Below, one piece after another: positions 54,718 to 63,519 of a DNA stretch of 64,000 nucleotides. Below the pieces are notes generated by a model that saw only the letters and a list, made by a program, of their open reading frames with translations, was not told where the DNA came from and ran no database searches. The DNA lies in assembly GCA_045613745.1 (NCBI GenBank), contig JAZLBP010000008.1, positions 62,001-126,000 of the forward strand, written 5' to 3'. A program made the translations under genes and the position numbers. Position 1 is the first letter of the stretch. Each line of letters begins with the position of its first letter. This DNA is from UBA940 sp045613745. Its GTDB lineage: Bacteria > Bacteroidota > Bacteroidia > Bacteroidales > Rikenellaceae.

Positions 54718-55350
54718 TTAGATTCCGAATTTCTTTTTGTAGTACGACTGCGCTGTGTAGAGCGCCGCCGTGGGGTTATTGCCCGTCACACGGTCTTTGG
54801 TTACTAGCGTGGTGACATAGGCGTCCGAATATTTATAGAACAAACTGTCGTGACCCACACATAGTCCAATCACCACATTCAGGTCGGTTTGCGCCTGATT
54901 GAGCAATCGTGCTTGCAGGATGGGGTTGCACATCGCAGCGCCAATCTCCTCGCACTTTGCAGGGATTCCGAGCGAGCTCTTGGCCTTGCCTGCCACCTTA
55001 CATATAACAGCATAAGGCTCGAAACCATTCGCACGCAGGATTCGGGCAAAGATACGCGCCTCATTAATCAAACCGATGCAGTTGGCGATACCTATTTTCT
55101 TGGCGTCAATCTTGCGAGCGAACTCCATAATCTCCTGCACACGTGTCCATTGACAATAGCCCTCGTATTCGACCTCGGCACTGGCCACCATAATCTCGTG
55201 ATTGCGTCCCTCGTCGTAGCGCTCCAATGCCCACTGCAAGTCAGCCTCGTCGAGGTTGGTGGTAGGGCAGAAGTCGGGATAGGTGAGGGTCTTGAATTTG
55301 CAGTTCTGCGTACCGCAATCCACACAGCTGTGTTGATACTCTTTTTTCAT
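54718..55350 (-). CDS. DUF1847 cysteine-rich protein
   Basis: 210 residues, cytosolic by the absence of a signal peptide. The N-terminus SCVDCGTQNCKFK resembles a zinc- or iron-binding knuckle, followed by YPDFCPTTN. The body has a small alpha/beta fold with IDAKKIGIANCIGLINEARIFARIL, CKVAGKAKSSLGIP and the conserved IGLCVGHDSLFYKYSDAYVTTLVTKDRVTGNNPTAALY. These cysteine and GHD motifs are those of DUF1847, a family of unassigned function found in anaerobes. It sits 6 bases after panE and 12 before the tricorn gene, so all three are probably one transcript. No reaction can be assigned. Confidence 0.85.
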   Translation of the reverse strand: MKKEYQHSCVDCGTQNCKFKTLTYPDFCPTTNLDEADLQWALERYDEGRNHEIMVASAEVEYEGYCQWTRVQEIMEFARKIDAKKIGIANCIGLINEARIFARILRANGFEPYAVICKVAGKAKSSLGIPAKCEEIGAAMCNPILQARLLNQAQTDLNVVIGLCVGHDSLFYKYSDAYVTTLVTKDRVTGNNPTAALYTAQSYYKKKFGI

Positions 55351-55356
55351 TGTTTT

Positions 55357-56277
55357 CTACTTTTTGAGGTGGGCAAAACGTTCGGCCACAAGGTCATAGG
55401 TTGGGGTAGGGACTCCGAGCTTTGCGCCAAGGTCAATCATATCGAACAACATTCCGTTGATTTCGGATTGTCGGCCAGCGGCAACATCCTTCTGTGTCGA
55501 AGCTGTGCTTGCGGGGTTGATGCTGCGCGCAACCTCCACATTGTAGTCGGCCAAGTCCATTCCTAAATCGATATTCAACGCCTCGCCAATGGCCTGTGCC
55601 TCACGCGACAACGCGCGAAACATATCCTGCGCCTCGCCCGGGAACTGCAAACCACCCATAGTAACATTGTGGTAAAGTCCTGCGCAGTTGGTAGGCGAAA
55701 TGTAGGCCCACTTAATAAATGTATCACGACTGATGTCGGCCGACACCTCGTTGGGAATACCTGCGGCAGAGAGCTCATCACTGATTTGTTGCAGACGTTC
55801 GGCAGCAATACCCTGCTCGGGACGCGCACCGAAGATTAGTTTCATAATACCTCCCGTCTGGGTAATCTCGCCCGGCGCACTCACATAAGCAGCCAAATAA
55901 ATCAGACCATCCAAAACCATTGCCGAGGGCACCAGACGCGCAATTTTGGGTCCCGTACCATAGACGTTCAATATAGGTATTACAAGTGTCGAGGGAGTGG
56001 ATGCACGCGCAATAACATCAGCCACACCATCCAAAGAGTAGCCTTTGACACACACCAGAATCACATCTGCCTTGCGAATGTACTCCTCGGCTGTGAAGGC
56101 CTCGACACGGAGCGTATGTTCGCCCATACGGTCGGAGTGGAAACGAATACCCTCCTTACGTATCGCATCGAGCTGCGCACCGCGTGCAATACAATCGACA
56201 CTGCATCCGCCAAGAGCCAAACACGAAGCCAAAGTTCCGCCGACTCCTCCCGTACCAACAACCAGATATTTTGCCAT
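55357..56277 (-). CDS. panE: 2-dehydropantoate 2-reductase (ketopantoate reductase)
   Basis: Reduces ketopantoate to pantoate with NADPH for coenzyme A synthesis; some relatives reduce other 2-keto acids. 306 residues. The Rossmann start is YLVVGTGGVGGTLASCLALGG, followed by ADVILVCVKGYSLDGVADVI. The catalytic Lys is in DTFIKWAYISPTN (near residue 180) and the C-terminal helix bundle has STASTQKDVAAGRQSEIN, the usual P-S-M-x-x-D-x-x-x-G-R-x-T-E-x-x-type stretch with TQKDV in place of SMLQD. First of three genes with DUF1847 and tricorn. A -7 box TAACTTTG lies at 56350-56357. Confidence 0.87.
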   Translation of the reverse strand: MAKYLVVGTGGVGGTLASCLALGGCSVDCIARGAQLDAIRKEGIRFHSDRMGEHTLRVEAFTAEEYIRKADVILVCVKGYSLDGVADVIARASTPSTLVIPILNVYGTGPKIARLVPSAMVLDGLIYLAAYVSAPGEITQTGGIMKLIFGARPEQGIAAERLQQISDELSAAGIPNEVSADISRDTFIKWAYISPTNCAGLYHNVTMGGLQFPGEAQDMFRALSREAQAIGEALNIDLGMDLADYNVEVARSINPASTASTQKDVAAGRQSEINGMLFDMIDLGAKLGVPTPTYDLVAERFAHLKK

Positions 56278-56349
56278 ATTTTAGTAGTTTACAATCGTTA
56301 TCAAAATCACTACTTTAAGTGAGGATTTAATCCATACCACACTATTCTA

Positions 56350-56357
56350 CAAAGTTA
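56350..56357 (-). promoter_or_regulatory. -7 box upstream of panE-DUF1847-tricorn
   Basis: TAACTTTG on the minus strand matches TAnnTTTG; the -33 position reads TGGG rather than TTTG. The leader would be about 65 bases. Confidence 0.4.
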
Positions 56358-56401
56358 AACATTTTTGGCAGAATAACCCACTCTCGGCACAACAAAAAAA
56401 A

Positions 56402-56427
56402 CGGCCACCCGAACATTCGGGCGACCG
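56402..56427 (-). terminator. Terminator of hsp20
   Basis: A stem of 12 positions with one mismatch (56402-56413 with 56416-56427), then T's on the minus strand (complement of the A-run 56394-56401), 31 bases after the hsp20 stop. Confidence 0.8.
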
Positions 56428-56458
56428 CTGGCTAATCCTTCGCAAAGTCGGCACTGCG

Positions 56459-56890
56459 TTACTTGATGTCGATACGACGACTTGTCTTATGTTCCACACT
56501 CTCGGGCTTCTTGGGTAGATTGATACACAAAATACCCTTGTCCATTGTAGCCTCGATATGCTCACTATCCACATCGTCGGGCAGAATCATAGTCTGCTGA
56601 AAACGTGTATAAGCGAACTCGCGGCGCAGGTAGTGAGTCTCCTTGTTTTCGTCACGCTCCTCACTTTTACGCTCCATAGTAATGACCATATCGCCGTTTT
56701 CGTTGATTCCCACTTTGAAATCTTCTTTGCACATACCAGGCGCAGCAACCTCGACCTTATACTCGGTCTTGGTTTCCTTGACATTAATGGCTGGAGTTGC
56801 GGCAGCACGTGGCTCAGCCCACTCTTGTTCGAGCCAGTTGTTGAAAATTGATGGTAGCCAATTCTGATTTCGTCTTGTGATTGATGACAT
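56459..56890 (-). CDS. Small heat shock protein (Hsp20/alpha-crystallin)
   Basis: 143 residues. An ATP-independent chaperone that holds unfolding proteins. A short N-terminal arm (NQNWLPSIFNNWLEQEW) precedes the alpha-crystallin domain (about 38-138): INVKETKTEYKVEVAAPGMCKEDFKVGINENGDMVITMERK, then the YLRREFAYTRFQQTMILPDDVD and the A-x-x-x-x-G-I-L strand as ATMDKGILCINLPKK. The C-terminal IxI-like tail is short (RRIDIK). Translation is probably strong: AGGAGGA at 56897-56903 is a near-perfect Shine-Dalgarno six bases before the ATG, rare in this phylum. Confidence 0.94.
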   Translation of the reverse strand: MSSITRRNQNWLPSIFNNWLEQEWAEPRAAATPAINVKETKTEYKVEVAAPGMCKEDFKVGINENGDMVITMERKSEERDENKETHYLRREFAYTRFQQTMILPDDVDSEHIEATMDKGILCINLPKKPESVEHKTSRRIDIK

Positions 56891-56896
56891 AAATTA

Positions 56897-56903
56897 TCCT
56901 CCT
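56897..56903 (-). promoter_or_regulatory. Strong Shine-Dalgarno of hsp20
   Basis: AGGAGGA on the minus strand, six bases before the hsp20 ATG. No other gene examined in the window has such a site. Confidence 0.7.
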
Positions 56904-56971
56904 AAATTAAACCGTTAGTACCATATTTGCTCACAAAACTTATGCCACCCCCGGTCAAAAGGAGACAATTA

Positions 56972-57002
56972 TTTGAAAAACCACAAAAAAACAATACCTT
57001 TG
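56972..57002 (+). promoter_or_regulatory. Consensus promoter of sdaA
   Basis: TTTG (56972-56975), a 19-base spacer and TACCTTTG (56995-57002): a perfect consensus match. The leader to ATG 57028 is about 20 bases. Confidence 0.75.
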
Positions 57003-57027
57003 TACTAATAAACACACACATCCGAGC

Positions 57028-58230
57028 ATGGAATCTCTACGAGAACTATATCGCATAGGACGCGGCCCTTCGAGCAGCCACACAATGGGTCCTGCAAAAG
57101 CCGCACACCAATTCGCCGAACGCCACCCCGAAGCCGAGAGCTTCAGAGTGACCCTTTATGGTAGTTTGGCCGCCACAGGCAAAGGTCACATGACCGATGT
57201 GGCAATCATCGATGAACTTCAAAAAGTCGCTCCCGTCGAAATCATTTGGCGCCCCGACGAGGTGCTGGAACGCCACACTAATGGCATGCGTTTTGAGTCG
57301 ATCGTGGGTGGCAATCCTACCGACAACTGGCTGGTTTTCAGCGTTGGTGGTGGTAAAATTGTAGATGAGCACGAAATCAACCAATCGGTCAATGTATATC
57401 CACTCACCACTGCTCACGACATTCTCGAATGGTGTCGCAACGAGGGTTGCGCCTTCTGGGAGTATGTTGAATTGTGCGAAGGTCCCGACATTTGGGATTA
57501 TCTCCGCGAGGTATGGCAAGTGATGTGTCGCTCTATTGACGAAGGTCTGAACCACGAGGGAGTTCTACCCGGTGGTCTGGGTCTGCACCGCAAAGCTGCA
57601 ACCTACTATGTAAAAGCCAAAGGCTATACTCACTCGCTCAATTCGAGGGGTAATGTCTATGCCTACGCGCTGGCTGTGTCGGAGGAGAATGCAGGCGGTG
57701 GTACCATCGTAACTGCACCCACTTGTGGCTCGTGCGGAGTTTTGCCCGCAGTGTTGTATCACTTATTCACCGCACACCAATTCCGCGAGGTGCGTATTAT
57801 CCGTGCGCTGGCAACAGCAGGTTTGTTTGGTAACGTTGTGAAGACCAACGCCTCGATTTCGGGTGCCGAAGTTGGATGTCAAGGCGAGGTCGGTGTAGCG
57901 TGTGCTATGGCGGCAGCAGCAGCTTGTCAGCTGTTTGGCGGAACACCCAACCAAATCGAATATGCTGCGGAGTTGGCATTGGAACACCACTTGGGTCTCA
58001 CCTGCGACCCCGTATGCGGACTTGTGCAAGTACCTTGTATCGAGCGAAATGCGATTGCTGCGGCTCGCGCCTTGGATGCAAATATCTACGCCACTTTCTC
58101 GGATGGTCGCCACGGCGTAAGCTTCGATGACGTTGTGGAAGCAATGAAACAAACAGGCCACGACCTGCCCAGCCTCTACAAAGAGACATCGATGGGCGGC
58201 CTTGCCAAATTGAAACAAAAGAACATCTAA
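57028..58230 (+). CDS. sdaA: L-serine ammonia-lyase, iron-sulfur type
   Basis: Deaminates L-serine to pyruvate and ammonia with a [4Fe-4S] cluster. 400 residues, both modules in one chain. The N-terminal beta domain opens ESLRELYRIGRGPSSSHTMGPAKAA, a phosphate/serine-binding signature. The C-terminal alpha domain has TIVTAPTCGSCGVLPAVLYH, AEVGCQGEVGVACAMAAAA and LTCDPVCGLVQVPCIERNAIAA, which supply the cluster cysteines and catalytic region. It is divergent from hsp20, with its own consensus promoter and terminator, so it is a single-gene unit. Oxygen sensitivity is expected, fitting an anaerobe. Confidence 0.96.
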   Translation: MESLRELYRIGRGPSSSHTMGPAKAAHQFAERHPEAESFRVTLYGSLAATGKGHMTDVAIIDELQKVAPVEIIWRPDEVLERHTNGMRFESIVGGNPTDNWLVFSVGGGKIVDEHEINQSVNVYPLTTAHDILEWCRNEGCAFWEYVELCEGPDIWDYLREVWQVMCRSIDEGLNHEGVLPGGLGLHRKAATYYVKAKGYTHSLNSRGNVYAYALAVSEENAGGGTIVTAPTCGSCGVLPAVLYHLFTAHQFREVRIIRALATAGLFGNVVKTNASISGAEVGCQGEVGVACAMAAAAACQLFGGTPNQIEYAAELALEHHLGLTCDPVCGLVQVPCIERNAIAAARALDANIYATFSDGRHGVSFDDVVEAMKQTGHDLPSLYKETSMGGLAKLKQKNI

Positions 58231-58258
58231 GATTCCGTCAGGAACAATGTAAAAAAGG

Positions 58259-58295
58259 AACAGTTATTGCCGCACACACAAAGGCAATAACTGTT
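58259..58295 (+). terminator. Terminator of sdaA
   Basis: A 13-bp stem (58259-58271 with 58283-58295), followed by TTAAATTG, 29 bases after the stop. The T-run is short. Confidence 0.7.
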
Positions 58296-58314
58296 TTAAA
58301 TTGTGATATAAGTT

Positions 58315-59022
58315 ATGAAACGCATAATGTCATTGCTGGCGTTGGTTTTGTGCGCCATCTCCTTGCAAGCTCAAACTCCTCAGGAGTATCAAAACTGGTA
58401 TGCGCCAGCAAAGGTTGGTACTATCCTCAAATACGCAATCTACGATCAGAGTGGCAACATAACGGGACACTATGTAGTACGTACCGACTCCGTAACACGC
58501 AAAGCAAACGGACAATGGTGCATTTCGCAGAGTTCACAGCAATACGACGCCGACAACCACAAAATAGGTGATAGGCTCTATGCCGAGTCAATCATTTCGA
58601 ACGACACGACTTACATTGCAGTCAATCGCATTATGGAGATGTCGCGCGCTACGGTGCAGAGTTGGGGCACACTGATTGCGATGCCTGCGACCATCAATCG
58701 CTACACCACATTTGCCAATCGCTCGCTCGGATGCACAGTGCGCGTGGCGGGATTCAAGTTCAACGCAACAACCAAGGCCTACAACTATCAACTGATGGGC
58801 GAGGAGACAATGACCGTCGATAACCGCATCTACGAAGCTGTCAAAATATCCTACGAAACAATCACCAAGGTTGTTGGTCACACCGAGCAATCGCTTGCCA
58901 CAACTTGGTTTGCCAAGGGCATCGGCACAATGCTGGCTGTGGTCGAGAACGAGCAGACGGGCGAATCAAACACCACAAAACTCATTGAGATAGAGTTCCC
59001 GAGCAATACCGATTCGAAATAA
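58315..59022 (+). CDS. TapB/DUF3108-like secreted protein
   Basis: 235 residues. A signal peptide (KRIMSLLALVLCAISLQAQ) without a lipobox points to the periplasm. The mature chain is a single beta-rich domain: GTILKYAIYDQSGNITGHYVVRTDSVTRK near the start, then a variable middle and the landmark VKISYETITKVVGHTEQSLATTWFAKGIGTMLAVVENEQTG. A charged sequence, aromatic-rich strand and W(Y/F)AKGIG form is typical of TapB-like/DUF3108 proteins, whose role is not defined. It lies between two terminators, so it is probably expressed alone, from a promoter that is not evident. Confidence 0.75.
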   Translation: MKRIMSLLALVLCAISLQAQTPQEYQNWYAPAKVGTILKYAIYDQSGNITGHYVVRTDSVTRKANGQWCISQSSQQYDADNHKIGDRLYAESIISNDTTYIAVNRIMEMSRATVQSWGTLIAMPATINRYTTFANRSLGCTVRVAGFKFNATTKAYNYQLMGEETMTVDNRIYEAVKISYETITKVVGHTEQSLATTWFAKGIGTMLAVVENEQTGESNTTKLIEIEFPSNTDSK

Positions 59023-59035
59023 TCAACATCAAAAC

Positions 59036-59074
59036 AAAACCGGATGGACGTCGCACTGACATCCATCCGGTTTT
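59036..59074. terminator. Bidirectional terminator between the TapB-like gene and ompH
   Basis: A 13-bp stem AAAACCGGATGGA/TCCATCCGGTTTT (59036-59048 with 59062-59074), with T's after it on both strands. Confidence 0.85.
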
Positions 59075-59098
59075 TTGTATTCAGACTCTCGCTGCAAA

Positions 59099-59641
59099 TT
59101 ACATAGCGGGAGCAGTTTGAGGAGCACGCTCTACGCAACCCAGCGCTTTGCGAATATCCTCGGTAATATCTTTTACAGACTCCTCGTCCAGATATACCAC
59201 TTGGTCGTTTTGGAACACAACAACATAACCATTCTCCTTACACATTTTGGTGATGGCCTCTTTGGCGCGTGCGTAGAGGGGTTGCATCAGCTCGGTCTCC
59301 ACGTTAGCCAGCTCTTGTTGTGCCGATTGGTAAAATTCTTGCAGGCGAGTGTTCAAATCCTGCATCTCTTTTTGTTTGAGTTGTTTAACAGCCTCCGACA
59401 TAGTGGCGTTGTTTTTCTCGTAGTCGTAGCGTTTGTTGTTCAGCTCGACTTGGATGTTCTCCAACAGATCTTGGTAGTCTTGTGCTGCTTTTTGGAACTT
59501 CAAATCTACCGAGTCCATCTCGGGCATAGTTTCGATAACACGTTGGTAGTCGATGCGTGCGAACTTTTGCGCAAAAGCACCGGTCGATACCATCACAAAC
59601 GCGAAGGCGAGTAAGAGTTTAATAGCTTTTTTCATCTTCAA
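59099..59641 (-). CDS. OmpH/Skp-family periplasmic chaperone (second copy)
   Basis: 180 residues. Signal peptide (KAIKLLLAFAFVMVSTGAFAQ), then KFARIDYQRVIETMPEMDSVD, the typical OmpH first strand and turn. A long alpha-helical hairpin follows (about 50-130; LEN..VELNNKRYDYEKNNATMSEAVKQLKQKEMQDL), and the C-terminal strands NGYVVVFQNDQVVYLDEESVKDIT close the fold. Skp-like proteins hold unfolded outer-membrane proteins on their way to BamA. It starts one base after the stop of the first ompH copy; both lie downstream of bamA. Confidence 0.92.
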   Translation of the reverse strand: MKMKKAIKLLLAFAFVMVSTGAFAQKFARIDYQRVIETMPEMDSVDLKFQKAAQDYQDLLENIQVELNNKRYDYEKNNATMSEAVKQLKQKEMQDLNTRLQEFYQSAQQELANVETELMQPLYARAKEAITKMCKENGYVVVFQNDQVVYLDEESVKDITEDIRKALGCVERAPQTAPAM

Positions 59642-60163
59642 TTAGTTATTATTTACAATTTTAATTATCTCTTGGGTTTTGTCGGTTTCGGGCGAGTAGT
59701 AGAGCACAGTAGGGTTCGAAGCGATATCCAACACCAAACCAAGACCTTTGCTTACAGCGTACTCGTCGATGATTTTGAATACGCGATCTTGGATAGGTTT
59801 GAGCTTCTCCTCGCGCAGTTTCATCATAGTACCCTCGTCGCCAAACACCTGCTCTTGGAACTTGGTAATCTCTTGTTCGCGGTTCAGGATTTTGCGCTCA
59901 GCATTTTGGCGCTGGGTTGCGCTATAACCCGATTTCGCACTTTGATATGCGTTGTACTCTTGTTCGAGTTGGTTGAAAGCATCGTCAATCTGTTGTTGAT
60001 AAGCCTTGCTTTGGCTCTCCAACTCTTTGACAGCGGTATTATAACTCTCTATTGATTTGAAAATCTTTTCGCTATCAACAACGATATAGTTTTGAGCCTG
60101 CAAATTCGCACCACACAGCGCAAAAGCTGCGGCGAAGAGTGTTGCCAACAAATACTTTTTCAT
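59642..60163 (-). CDS. OmpH/Skp-family periplasmic chaperone (first copy)
   Basis: 173 residues. Signal peptide (KKYLLATLFAAAFALCGANLQAQ), then NYIVVDSEKIFKSIESYNTAVKELESQSKAY and a long coiled alpha-hairpin (about 45-130) with EQEYNAYQSAKSGYSATQRQNAERKILNREQEITKF. The C-terminal part GLGLVLDIASNPTVLYYSPETDKTQEIIKIV forms the body strand region. It is related to the gene that follows but not closely, so the duplication is old. Lies 19 bases after bamA. Confidence 0.92.
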   Translation of the reverse strand: MKKYLLATLFAAAFALCGANLQAQNYIVVDSEKIFKSIESYNTAVKELESQSKAYQQQIDDAFNQLEQEYNAYQSAKSGYSATQRQNAERKILNREQEITKFQEQVFGDEGTMMKLREEKLKPIQDRVFKIIDEYAVSKGLGLVLDIASNPTVLYYSPETDKTQEIIKIVNNN

Positions 60164-60182
60164 AACGCGATTGTTTTATTGG

Positions 60183-62717
60183 TTAAAATTCTGTTCCGAT
60201 TGTGAAGTGGAATTGGCTACCACTGCGTTTGGTTGCCCCCGCTGCTTTGTCGAAGCCCCAACCCCAGTCGATACCAAGCATTCCGACGATAGGCAGATAC
60301 ACGCGAACACCCACTCCCATCGAACGTTTTACGTTGAAGGGGTCGAAGTTTTGCCAACCCGAGTATCCGTTACCGGCCTCAGCAAATACCAAGCCGTAGA
60401 TGGTCGAACGAGGTTGCAATAAGAACGGATAGCGCAACTCCATAGTATATTTGGTATAAGCGCGAGCATAGTCGTTGTTAGCTGTACTCTCGGTAGGCAC
60501 CAACGAGCCGTCGGTATAACCGCGCAAACCAATTACATCAACACCATACACACTATAACCGGTAAGTCCGTCACCACCGACAGTAAAGCCCTCAAACGGC
60601 GACAATTTATCTTTGTTATACGAGCCGAGGTAACCCAACTCCAAACGTGCCATCAGCACAAGCTTGCTTGCATTGTCGAGCGGAGTGAAAATACGGCCCT
60701 TGAACTGCCATTTGTGATACTCAATCCAACCGTAACGAGTGTTGTCGCTCATCTTCTTATCCGAGTAGTCGCGACCATCAAACAGCGAGTAGGGGGGAGT
60801 TACTGCCACCGACATCGAGAAGTCCGAACCGGTACGGGGGTAGATGGTTTGGTTAACCGAGCTACGACCCAGCACTCCACGCAGGGTTACGATATTGCTT
60901 GCGCCGTTGGCCACAATGAAGGTGGTCCAATCTTTCAGCATATAACGTTGGTAAGCCAACTCCGTATAGAGTGTGAAGTAGGGGTCGGGCCAATGCAGAC
61001 GTTGGCCGATACCTGCCGACACACCAAATGTACGGAAGTGAGCATTACCCTCTTGCCAAGCGTAGTAGGCGTCTGTCTCGTCCGAGTAGTAAGCCGACAC
61101 CGACAGCGAGTTGGGGCGTTTGCCACCCAACCAAGGTTCGGTGAAACTCATCGACAGAGCTTTATAATAGGTACCGTTCGATTGTCCCTGGATACGCAGT
61201 TGTTGGTTTTGACCTTGGGGGTAGGGACGCCAAGCATCCTTCTCAAAGAACTTACGCAACGAGATGTTGTTCAGTTGAATACCTACCGAACCGACAAACA
61301 TACCGGCACCCCAACCTCCCGAGATGTCGATTTTGTCGCTTGCTTGCTCCTCCAAAGGCCACGCAATATCCACCTGATTAGCCGATACGGGTTGTGGCGT
61401 AGGCGAAATACTCTCGGCGTTGAAGTGACCCATACTATTCAGACGATAGACGGTCTCCATCAGCAACGAACGGTTGTACAAGTCTCCCGGTTGAGTTACC
61501 AACTCTCGGCGGATAACCTCGTCGTTTACGCGGTTGTTACCCGAGATTTCAACGTTATTGATGGTAAATTGGTCACCCTCAAAGATTTTGATCTCCAAGT
61601 CGATAGAGTCGTCACCTACAATGGTTTCGCTGGGGTCGATTTTCGAAATCAAGTAGCCGTTGTTTTGATACAGCGAGTTGATTGTCGATTCGTCATCAAT
61701 CTTATCCTCCTTGCCATAACCGAGGCGTTTATAAAGCGTTTTGCGGTCATACAGATCGCCCGATTTAACACCCAGCAGAGTTTGCAAGTCGCGAGTGTCA
61801 TACACACTGTTACCTACCCAGGTGATGTTACGGAAGTAGTATTGATTACCCTCGTGCAGTTTGACATTCAGACCGATACGATTCTCCTTCTCGGGGATAG
61901 GGTAGAGCGAATCCGACAAGATATTGGCATTACGATAACCCTTCGAGTTGTAGAAATCCAGTAGATTCTCCTTATCCTCGGCCCACTCTTTCTCCTTGAA
62001 CTTATTGTTCTGGAAAAACAGAGGAGTCACGCGGTGAATTTTCTTCAATGCGCGAGCCAAACGTTTATCGGGGAAGGCCTCGTTACCCTCAAATACAATT
62101 TCGCCGATACGCACCTTGATTTTGCGGTCGATGATAAACTTGATGTTCACCGCATTTTGCACTACGGCATCGTTGGTTATCTCGGTCGAAACCTCCACAT
62201 TGCGGAAACCCTTCTCAACATAGAAGTCATAGATTATATTCTCGCACTTATTGATAAGGTGCTCAGAGAGTTCGACACCTCGCTTGAGTTCTTGCAATTT
62301 CTCTTTCAGGTCACTTATTTCGCCCTTTTTGGCACCCTCGTAATCCCAACGATAGATGCGAGGACGCTCTTGCAATACGATGTCGAAATCCACGACACCA
62401 CCTGCCTGCGGATGAGCAATAATCTGCACATCCGAGAAGTATTTCATCGACCACAACTTATTGACAGCATACGAAATCTGCGAACTAGGAATAGTGATAC
62501 TATCACCACGCATCAGCCCCACATTGGCGCGAATAACATTAGCGTCAAAGAACTGTACGCCCTTGACGTTCACATCACCAATAACATATCGCTGGGGTTT
62601 CTTATAGTCGGCATTTGCAATCACTGCGGGCACCTTTTCCTGCTCGGAAACCTCTTGCGCCTTGATACTGCCTATGCCTGAAAGTAAAAATACAACTAAT
62701 AAAATAAGGTATCTCAT
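60183..62717 (-). CDS. bamA: Outer membrane assembly factor BamA
   Basis: The central beta-barrel of the BAM complex. 844 residues. A signal peptide (RYLILLVVFLLSGIGSIKAQ) leads to five POTRA domains (about 40-430), recognisable by turns such as GDVNVKGVQFFDANVIRANVG, VRIGEIVFEGNEAFPDKRLARAL and NNVEISGNNRVNDEVIRRELV. The 16-strand barrel (about 450-844) contains GGWGAGMFVGSVGIQLNNISLR, the loop-6 motif VIGLRGYTDGSLVP (an RGF-like RGY) and a terminal GSQFHFTIGTEF ending in Phe, the outer-membrane signal. It is followed by two ompH genes and preceded by uppS (24-base gap). Confidence 0.96.
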   Translation of the reverse strand: MRYLILLVVFLLSGIGSIKAQEVSEQEKVPAVIANADYKKPQRYVIGDVNVKGVQFFDANVIRANVGLMRGDSITIPSSQISYAVNKLWSMKYFSDVQIIAHPQAGGVVDFDIVLQERPRIYRWDYEGAKKGEISDLKEKLQELKRGVELSEHLINKCENIIYDFYVEKGFRNVEVSTEITNDAVVQNAVNIKFIIDRKIKVRIGEIVFEGNEAFPDKRLARALKKIHRVTPLFFQNNKFKEKEWAEDKENLLDFYNSKGYRNANILSDSLYPIPEKENRIGLNVKLHEGNQYYFRNITWVGNSVYDTRDLQTLLGVKSGDLYDRKTLYKRLGYGKEDKIDDESTINSLYQNNGYLISKIDPSETIVGDDSIDLEIKIFEGDQFTINNVEISGNNRVNDEVIRRELVTQPGDLYNRSLLMETVYRLNSMGHFNAESISPTPQPVSANQVDIAWPLEEQASDKIDISGGWGAGMFVGSVGIQLNNISLRKFFEKDAWRPYPQGQNQQLRIQGQSNGTYYKALSMSFTEPWLGGKRPNSLSVSAYYSDETDAYYAWQEGNAHFRTFGVSAGIGQRLHWPDPYFTLYTELAYQRYMLKDWTTFIVANGASNIVTLRGVLGRSSVNQTIYPRTGSDFSMSVAVTPPYSLFDGRDYSDKKMSDNTRYGWIEYHKWQFKGRIFTPLDNASKLVLMARLELGYLGSYNKDKLSPFEGFTVGGDGLTGYSVYGVDVIGLRGYTDGSLVPTESTANNDYARAYTKYTMELRYPFLLQPRSTIYGLVFAEAGNGYSGWQNFDPFNVKRSMGVGVRVYLPIVGMLGIDWGWGFDKAAGATKRSGSQFHFTIGTEF

Positions 62718-62741
62718 CCTTTGTTCGCTTCTTTTTCTGTC

Positions 62742-63467
62742 TTACTCTTCTTCGTTTTTAACCAATCCGAATCTGCGGTCACGTTTGTTGTACACCTCAA
62801 TGGCCTCCACCAGCGACTGCTCGTCGAAATCGGGCCACAATACATCGGTGAAGTACAATTCGCTATAAGCACACTGCCACATCAAAAAGTTGCTCAAACG
62901 ACACTCTCCGCTGGTTCGAATCACCAAATCGGGATCGGGAACTCCTGCGGTATAGAGGTTGTCGGTTATGAGGCTCTCCGAAATTTGCTCCGAAGTAATT
63001 TGTACGTCAGCAACCTGTTGTGCGATGTTTTTCACCGCACGCACAATTTCGCTACGCGAGCTGTAATTAAACGCTAGCATCAGCATAAGGGTCTGTCCAT
63101 CAGCGGTTTGACTCTCAATGCTATCAATACTTGCATTAACCTTATCCGACAGTGCCGTGCGGTCGCCAAGAATTTTGACAGCCACACCTTGCGCACACAA
63201 CTCGGGAGCTTCGGAGGCAATGCTACTACACATCAACTCCATCAGTGCGTTGACCTCCTCGCTGGGTCGCCCCCAGTTTTCGGTCGAGAATGTATACAGT
63301 GTCAAATATTTGATTCCATATTTGGGGCAAGCCTTGATGACTCGGCGCACACTCTCCACACCGTGCATATGTCCATACACACGCTCCTTGCCGTGAGCTT
63401 TTGCCCATCGGCCGTTGCCATCCATAATAATAGCGACGTGTTGCGGTATTTTCTCAAATCGGGTCAT
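62742..63467 (-). CDS. uppS: Undecaprenyl pyrophosphate synthase
   Basis: Builds the C55 lipid carrier used for peptidoglycan and surface polymers. About 241 residues. It opens PQHVAIIMDGNGRWAKAHGKERVYGH, with the catalytic Asp and diphosphate-binding loop, then YLTLYTFSTENWGRPSEEVNALMELM. The C-terminal motifs DLVIRTSGECRLSNFLMWQCAYSELYFTDVLWPDFDEQSLVEAI are the standard R-T-S-GE-R-S-N-F-W-Q set. Start 63467 (MTRFEKIPQ) is used; an upstream in-frame ATG at 63539 would overlap the end of nadK and adds a non-family extension. In an operon with nadK and bamA. Confidence 0.95.
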   Translation of the reverse strand: MTRFEKIPQHVAIIMDGNGRWAKAHGKERVYGHMHGVESVRRVIKACPKYGIKYLTLYTFSTENWGRPSEEVNALMELMCSSIASEAPELCAQGVAVKILGDRTALSDKVNASIDSIESQTADGQTLMLMLAFNYSSRSEIVRAVKNIAQQVADVQITSEQISESLITDNLYTAGVPDPDLVIRTSGECRLSNFLMWQCAYSELYFTDVLWPDFDEQSLVEAIEVYNKRDRRFGLVKNEEE

Positions 63468-63519
63468 AAAAACTAAGCCACAAAGATAATCCAAAATATT
63501 TAATATGTATGCAATTTTG

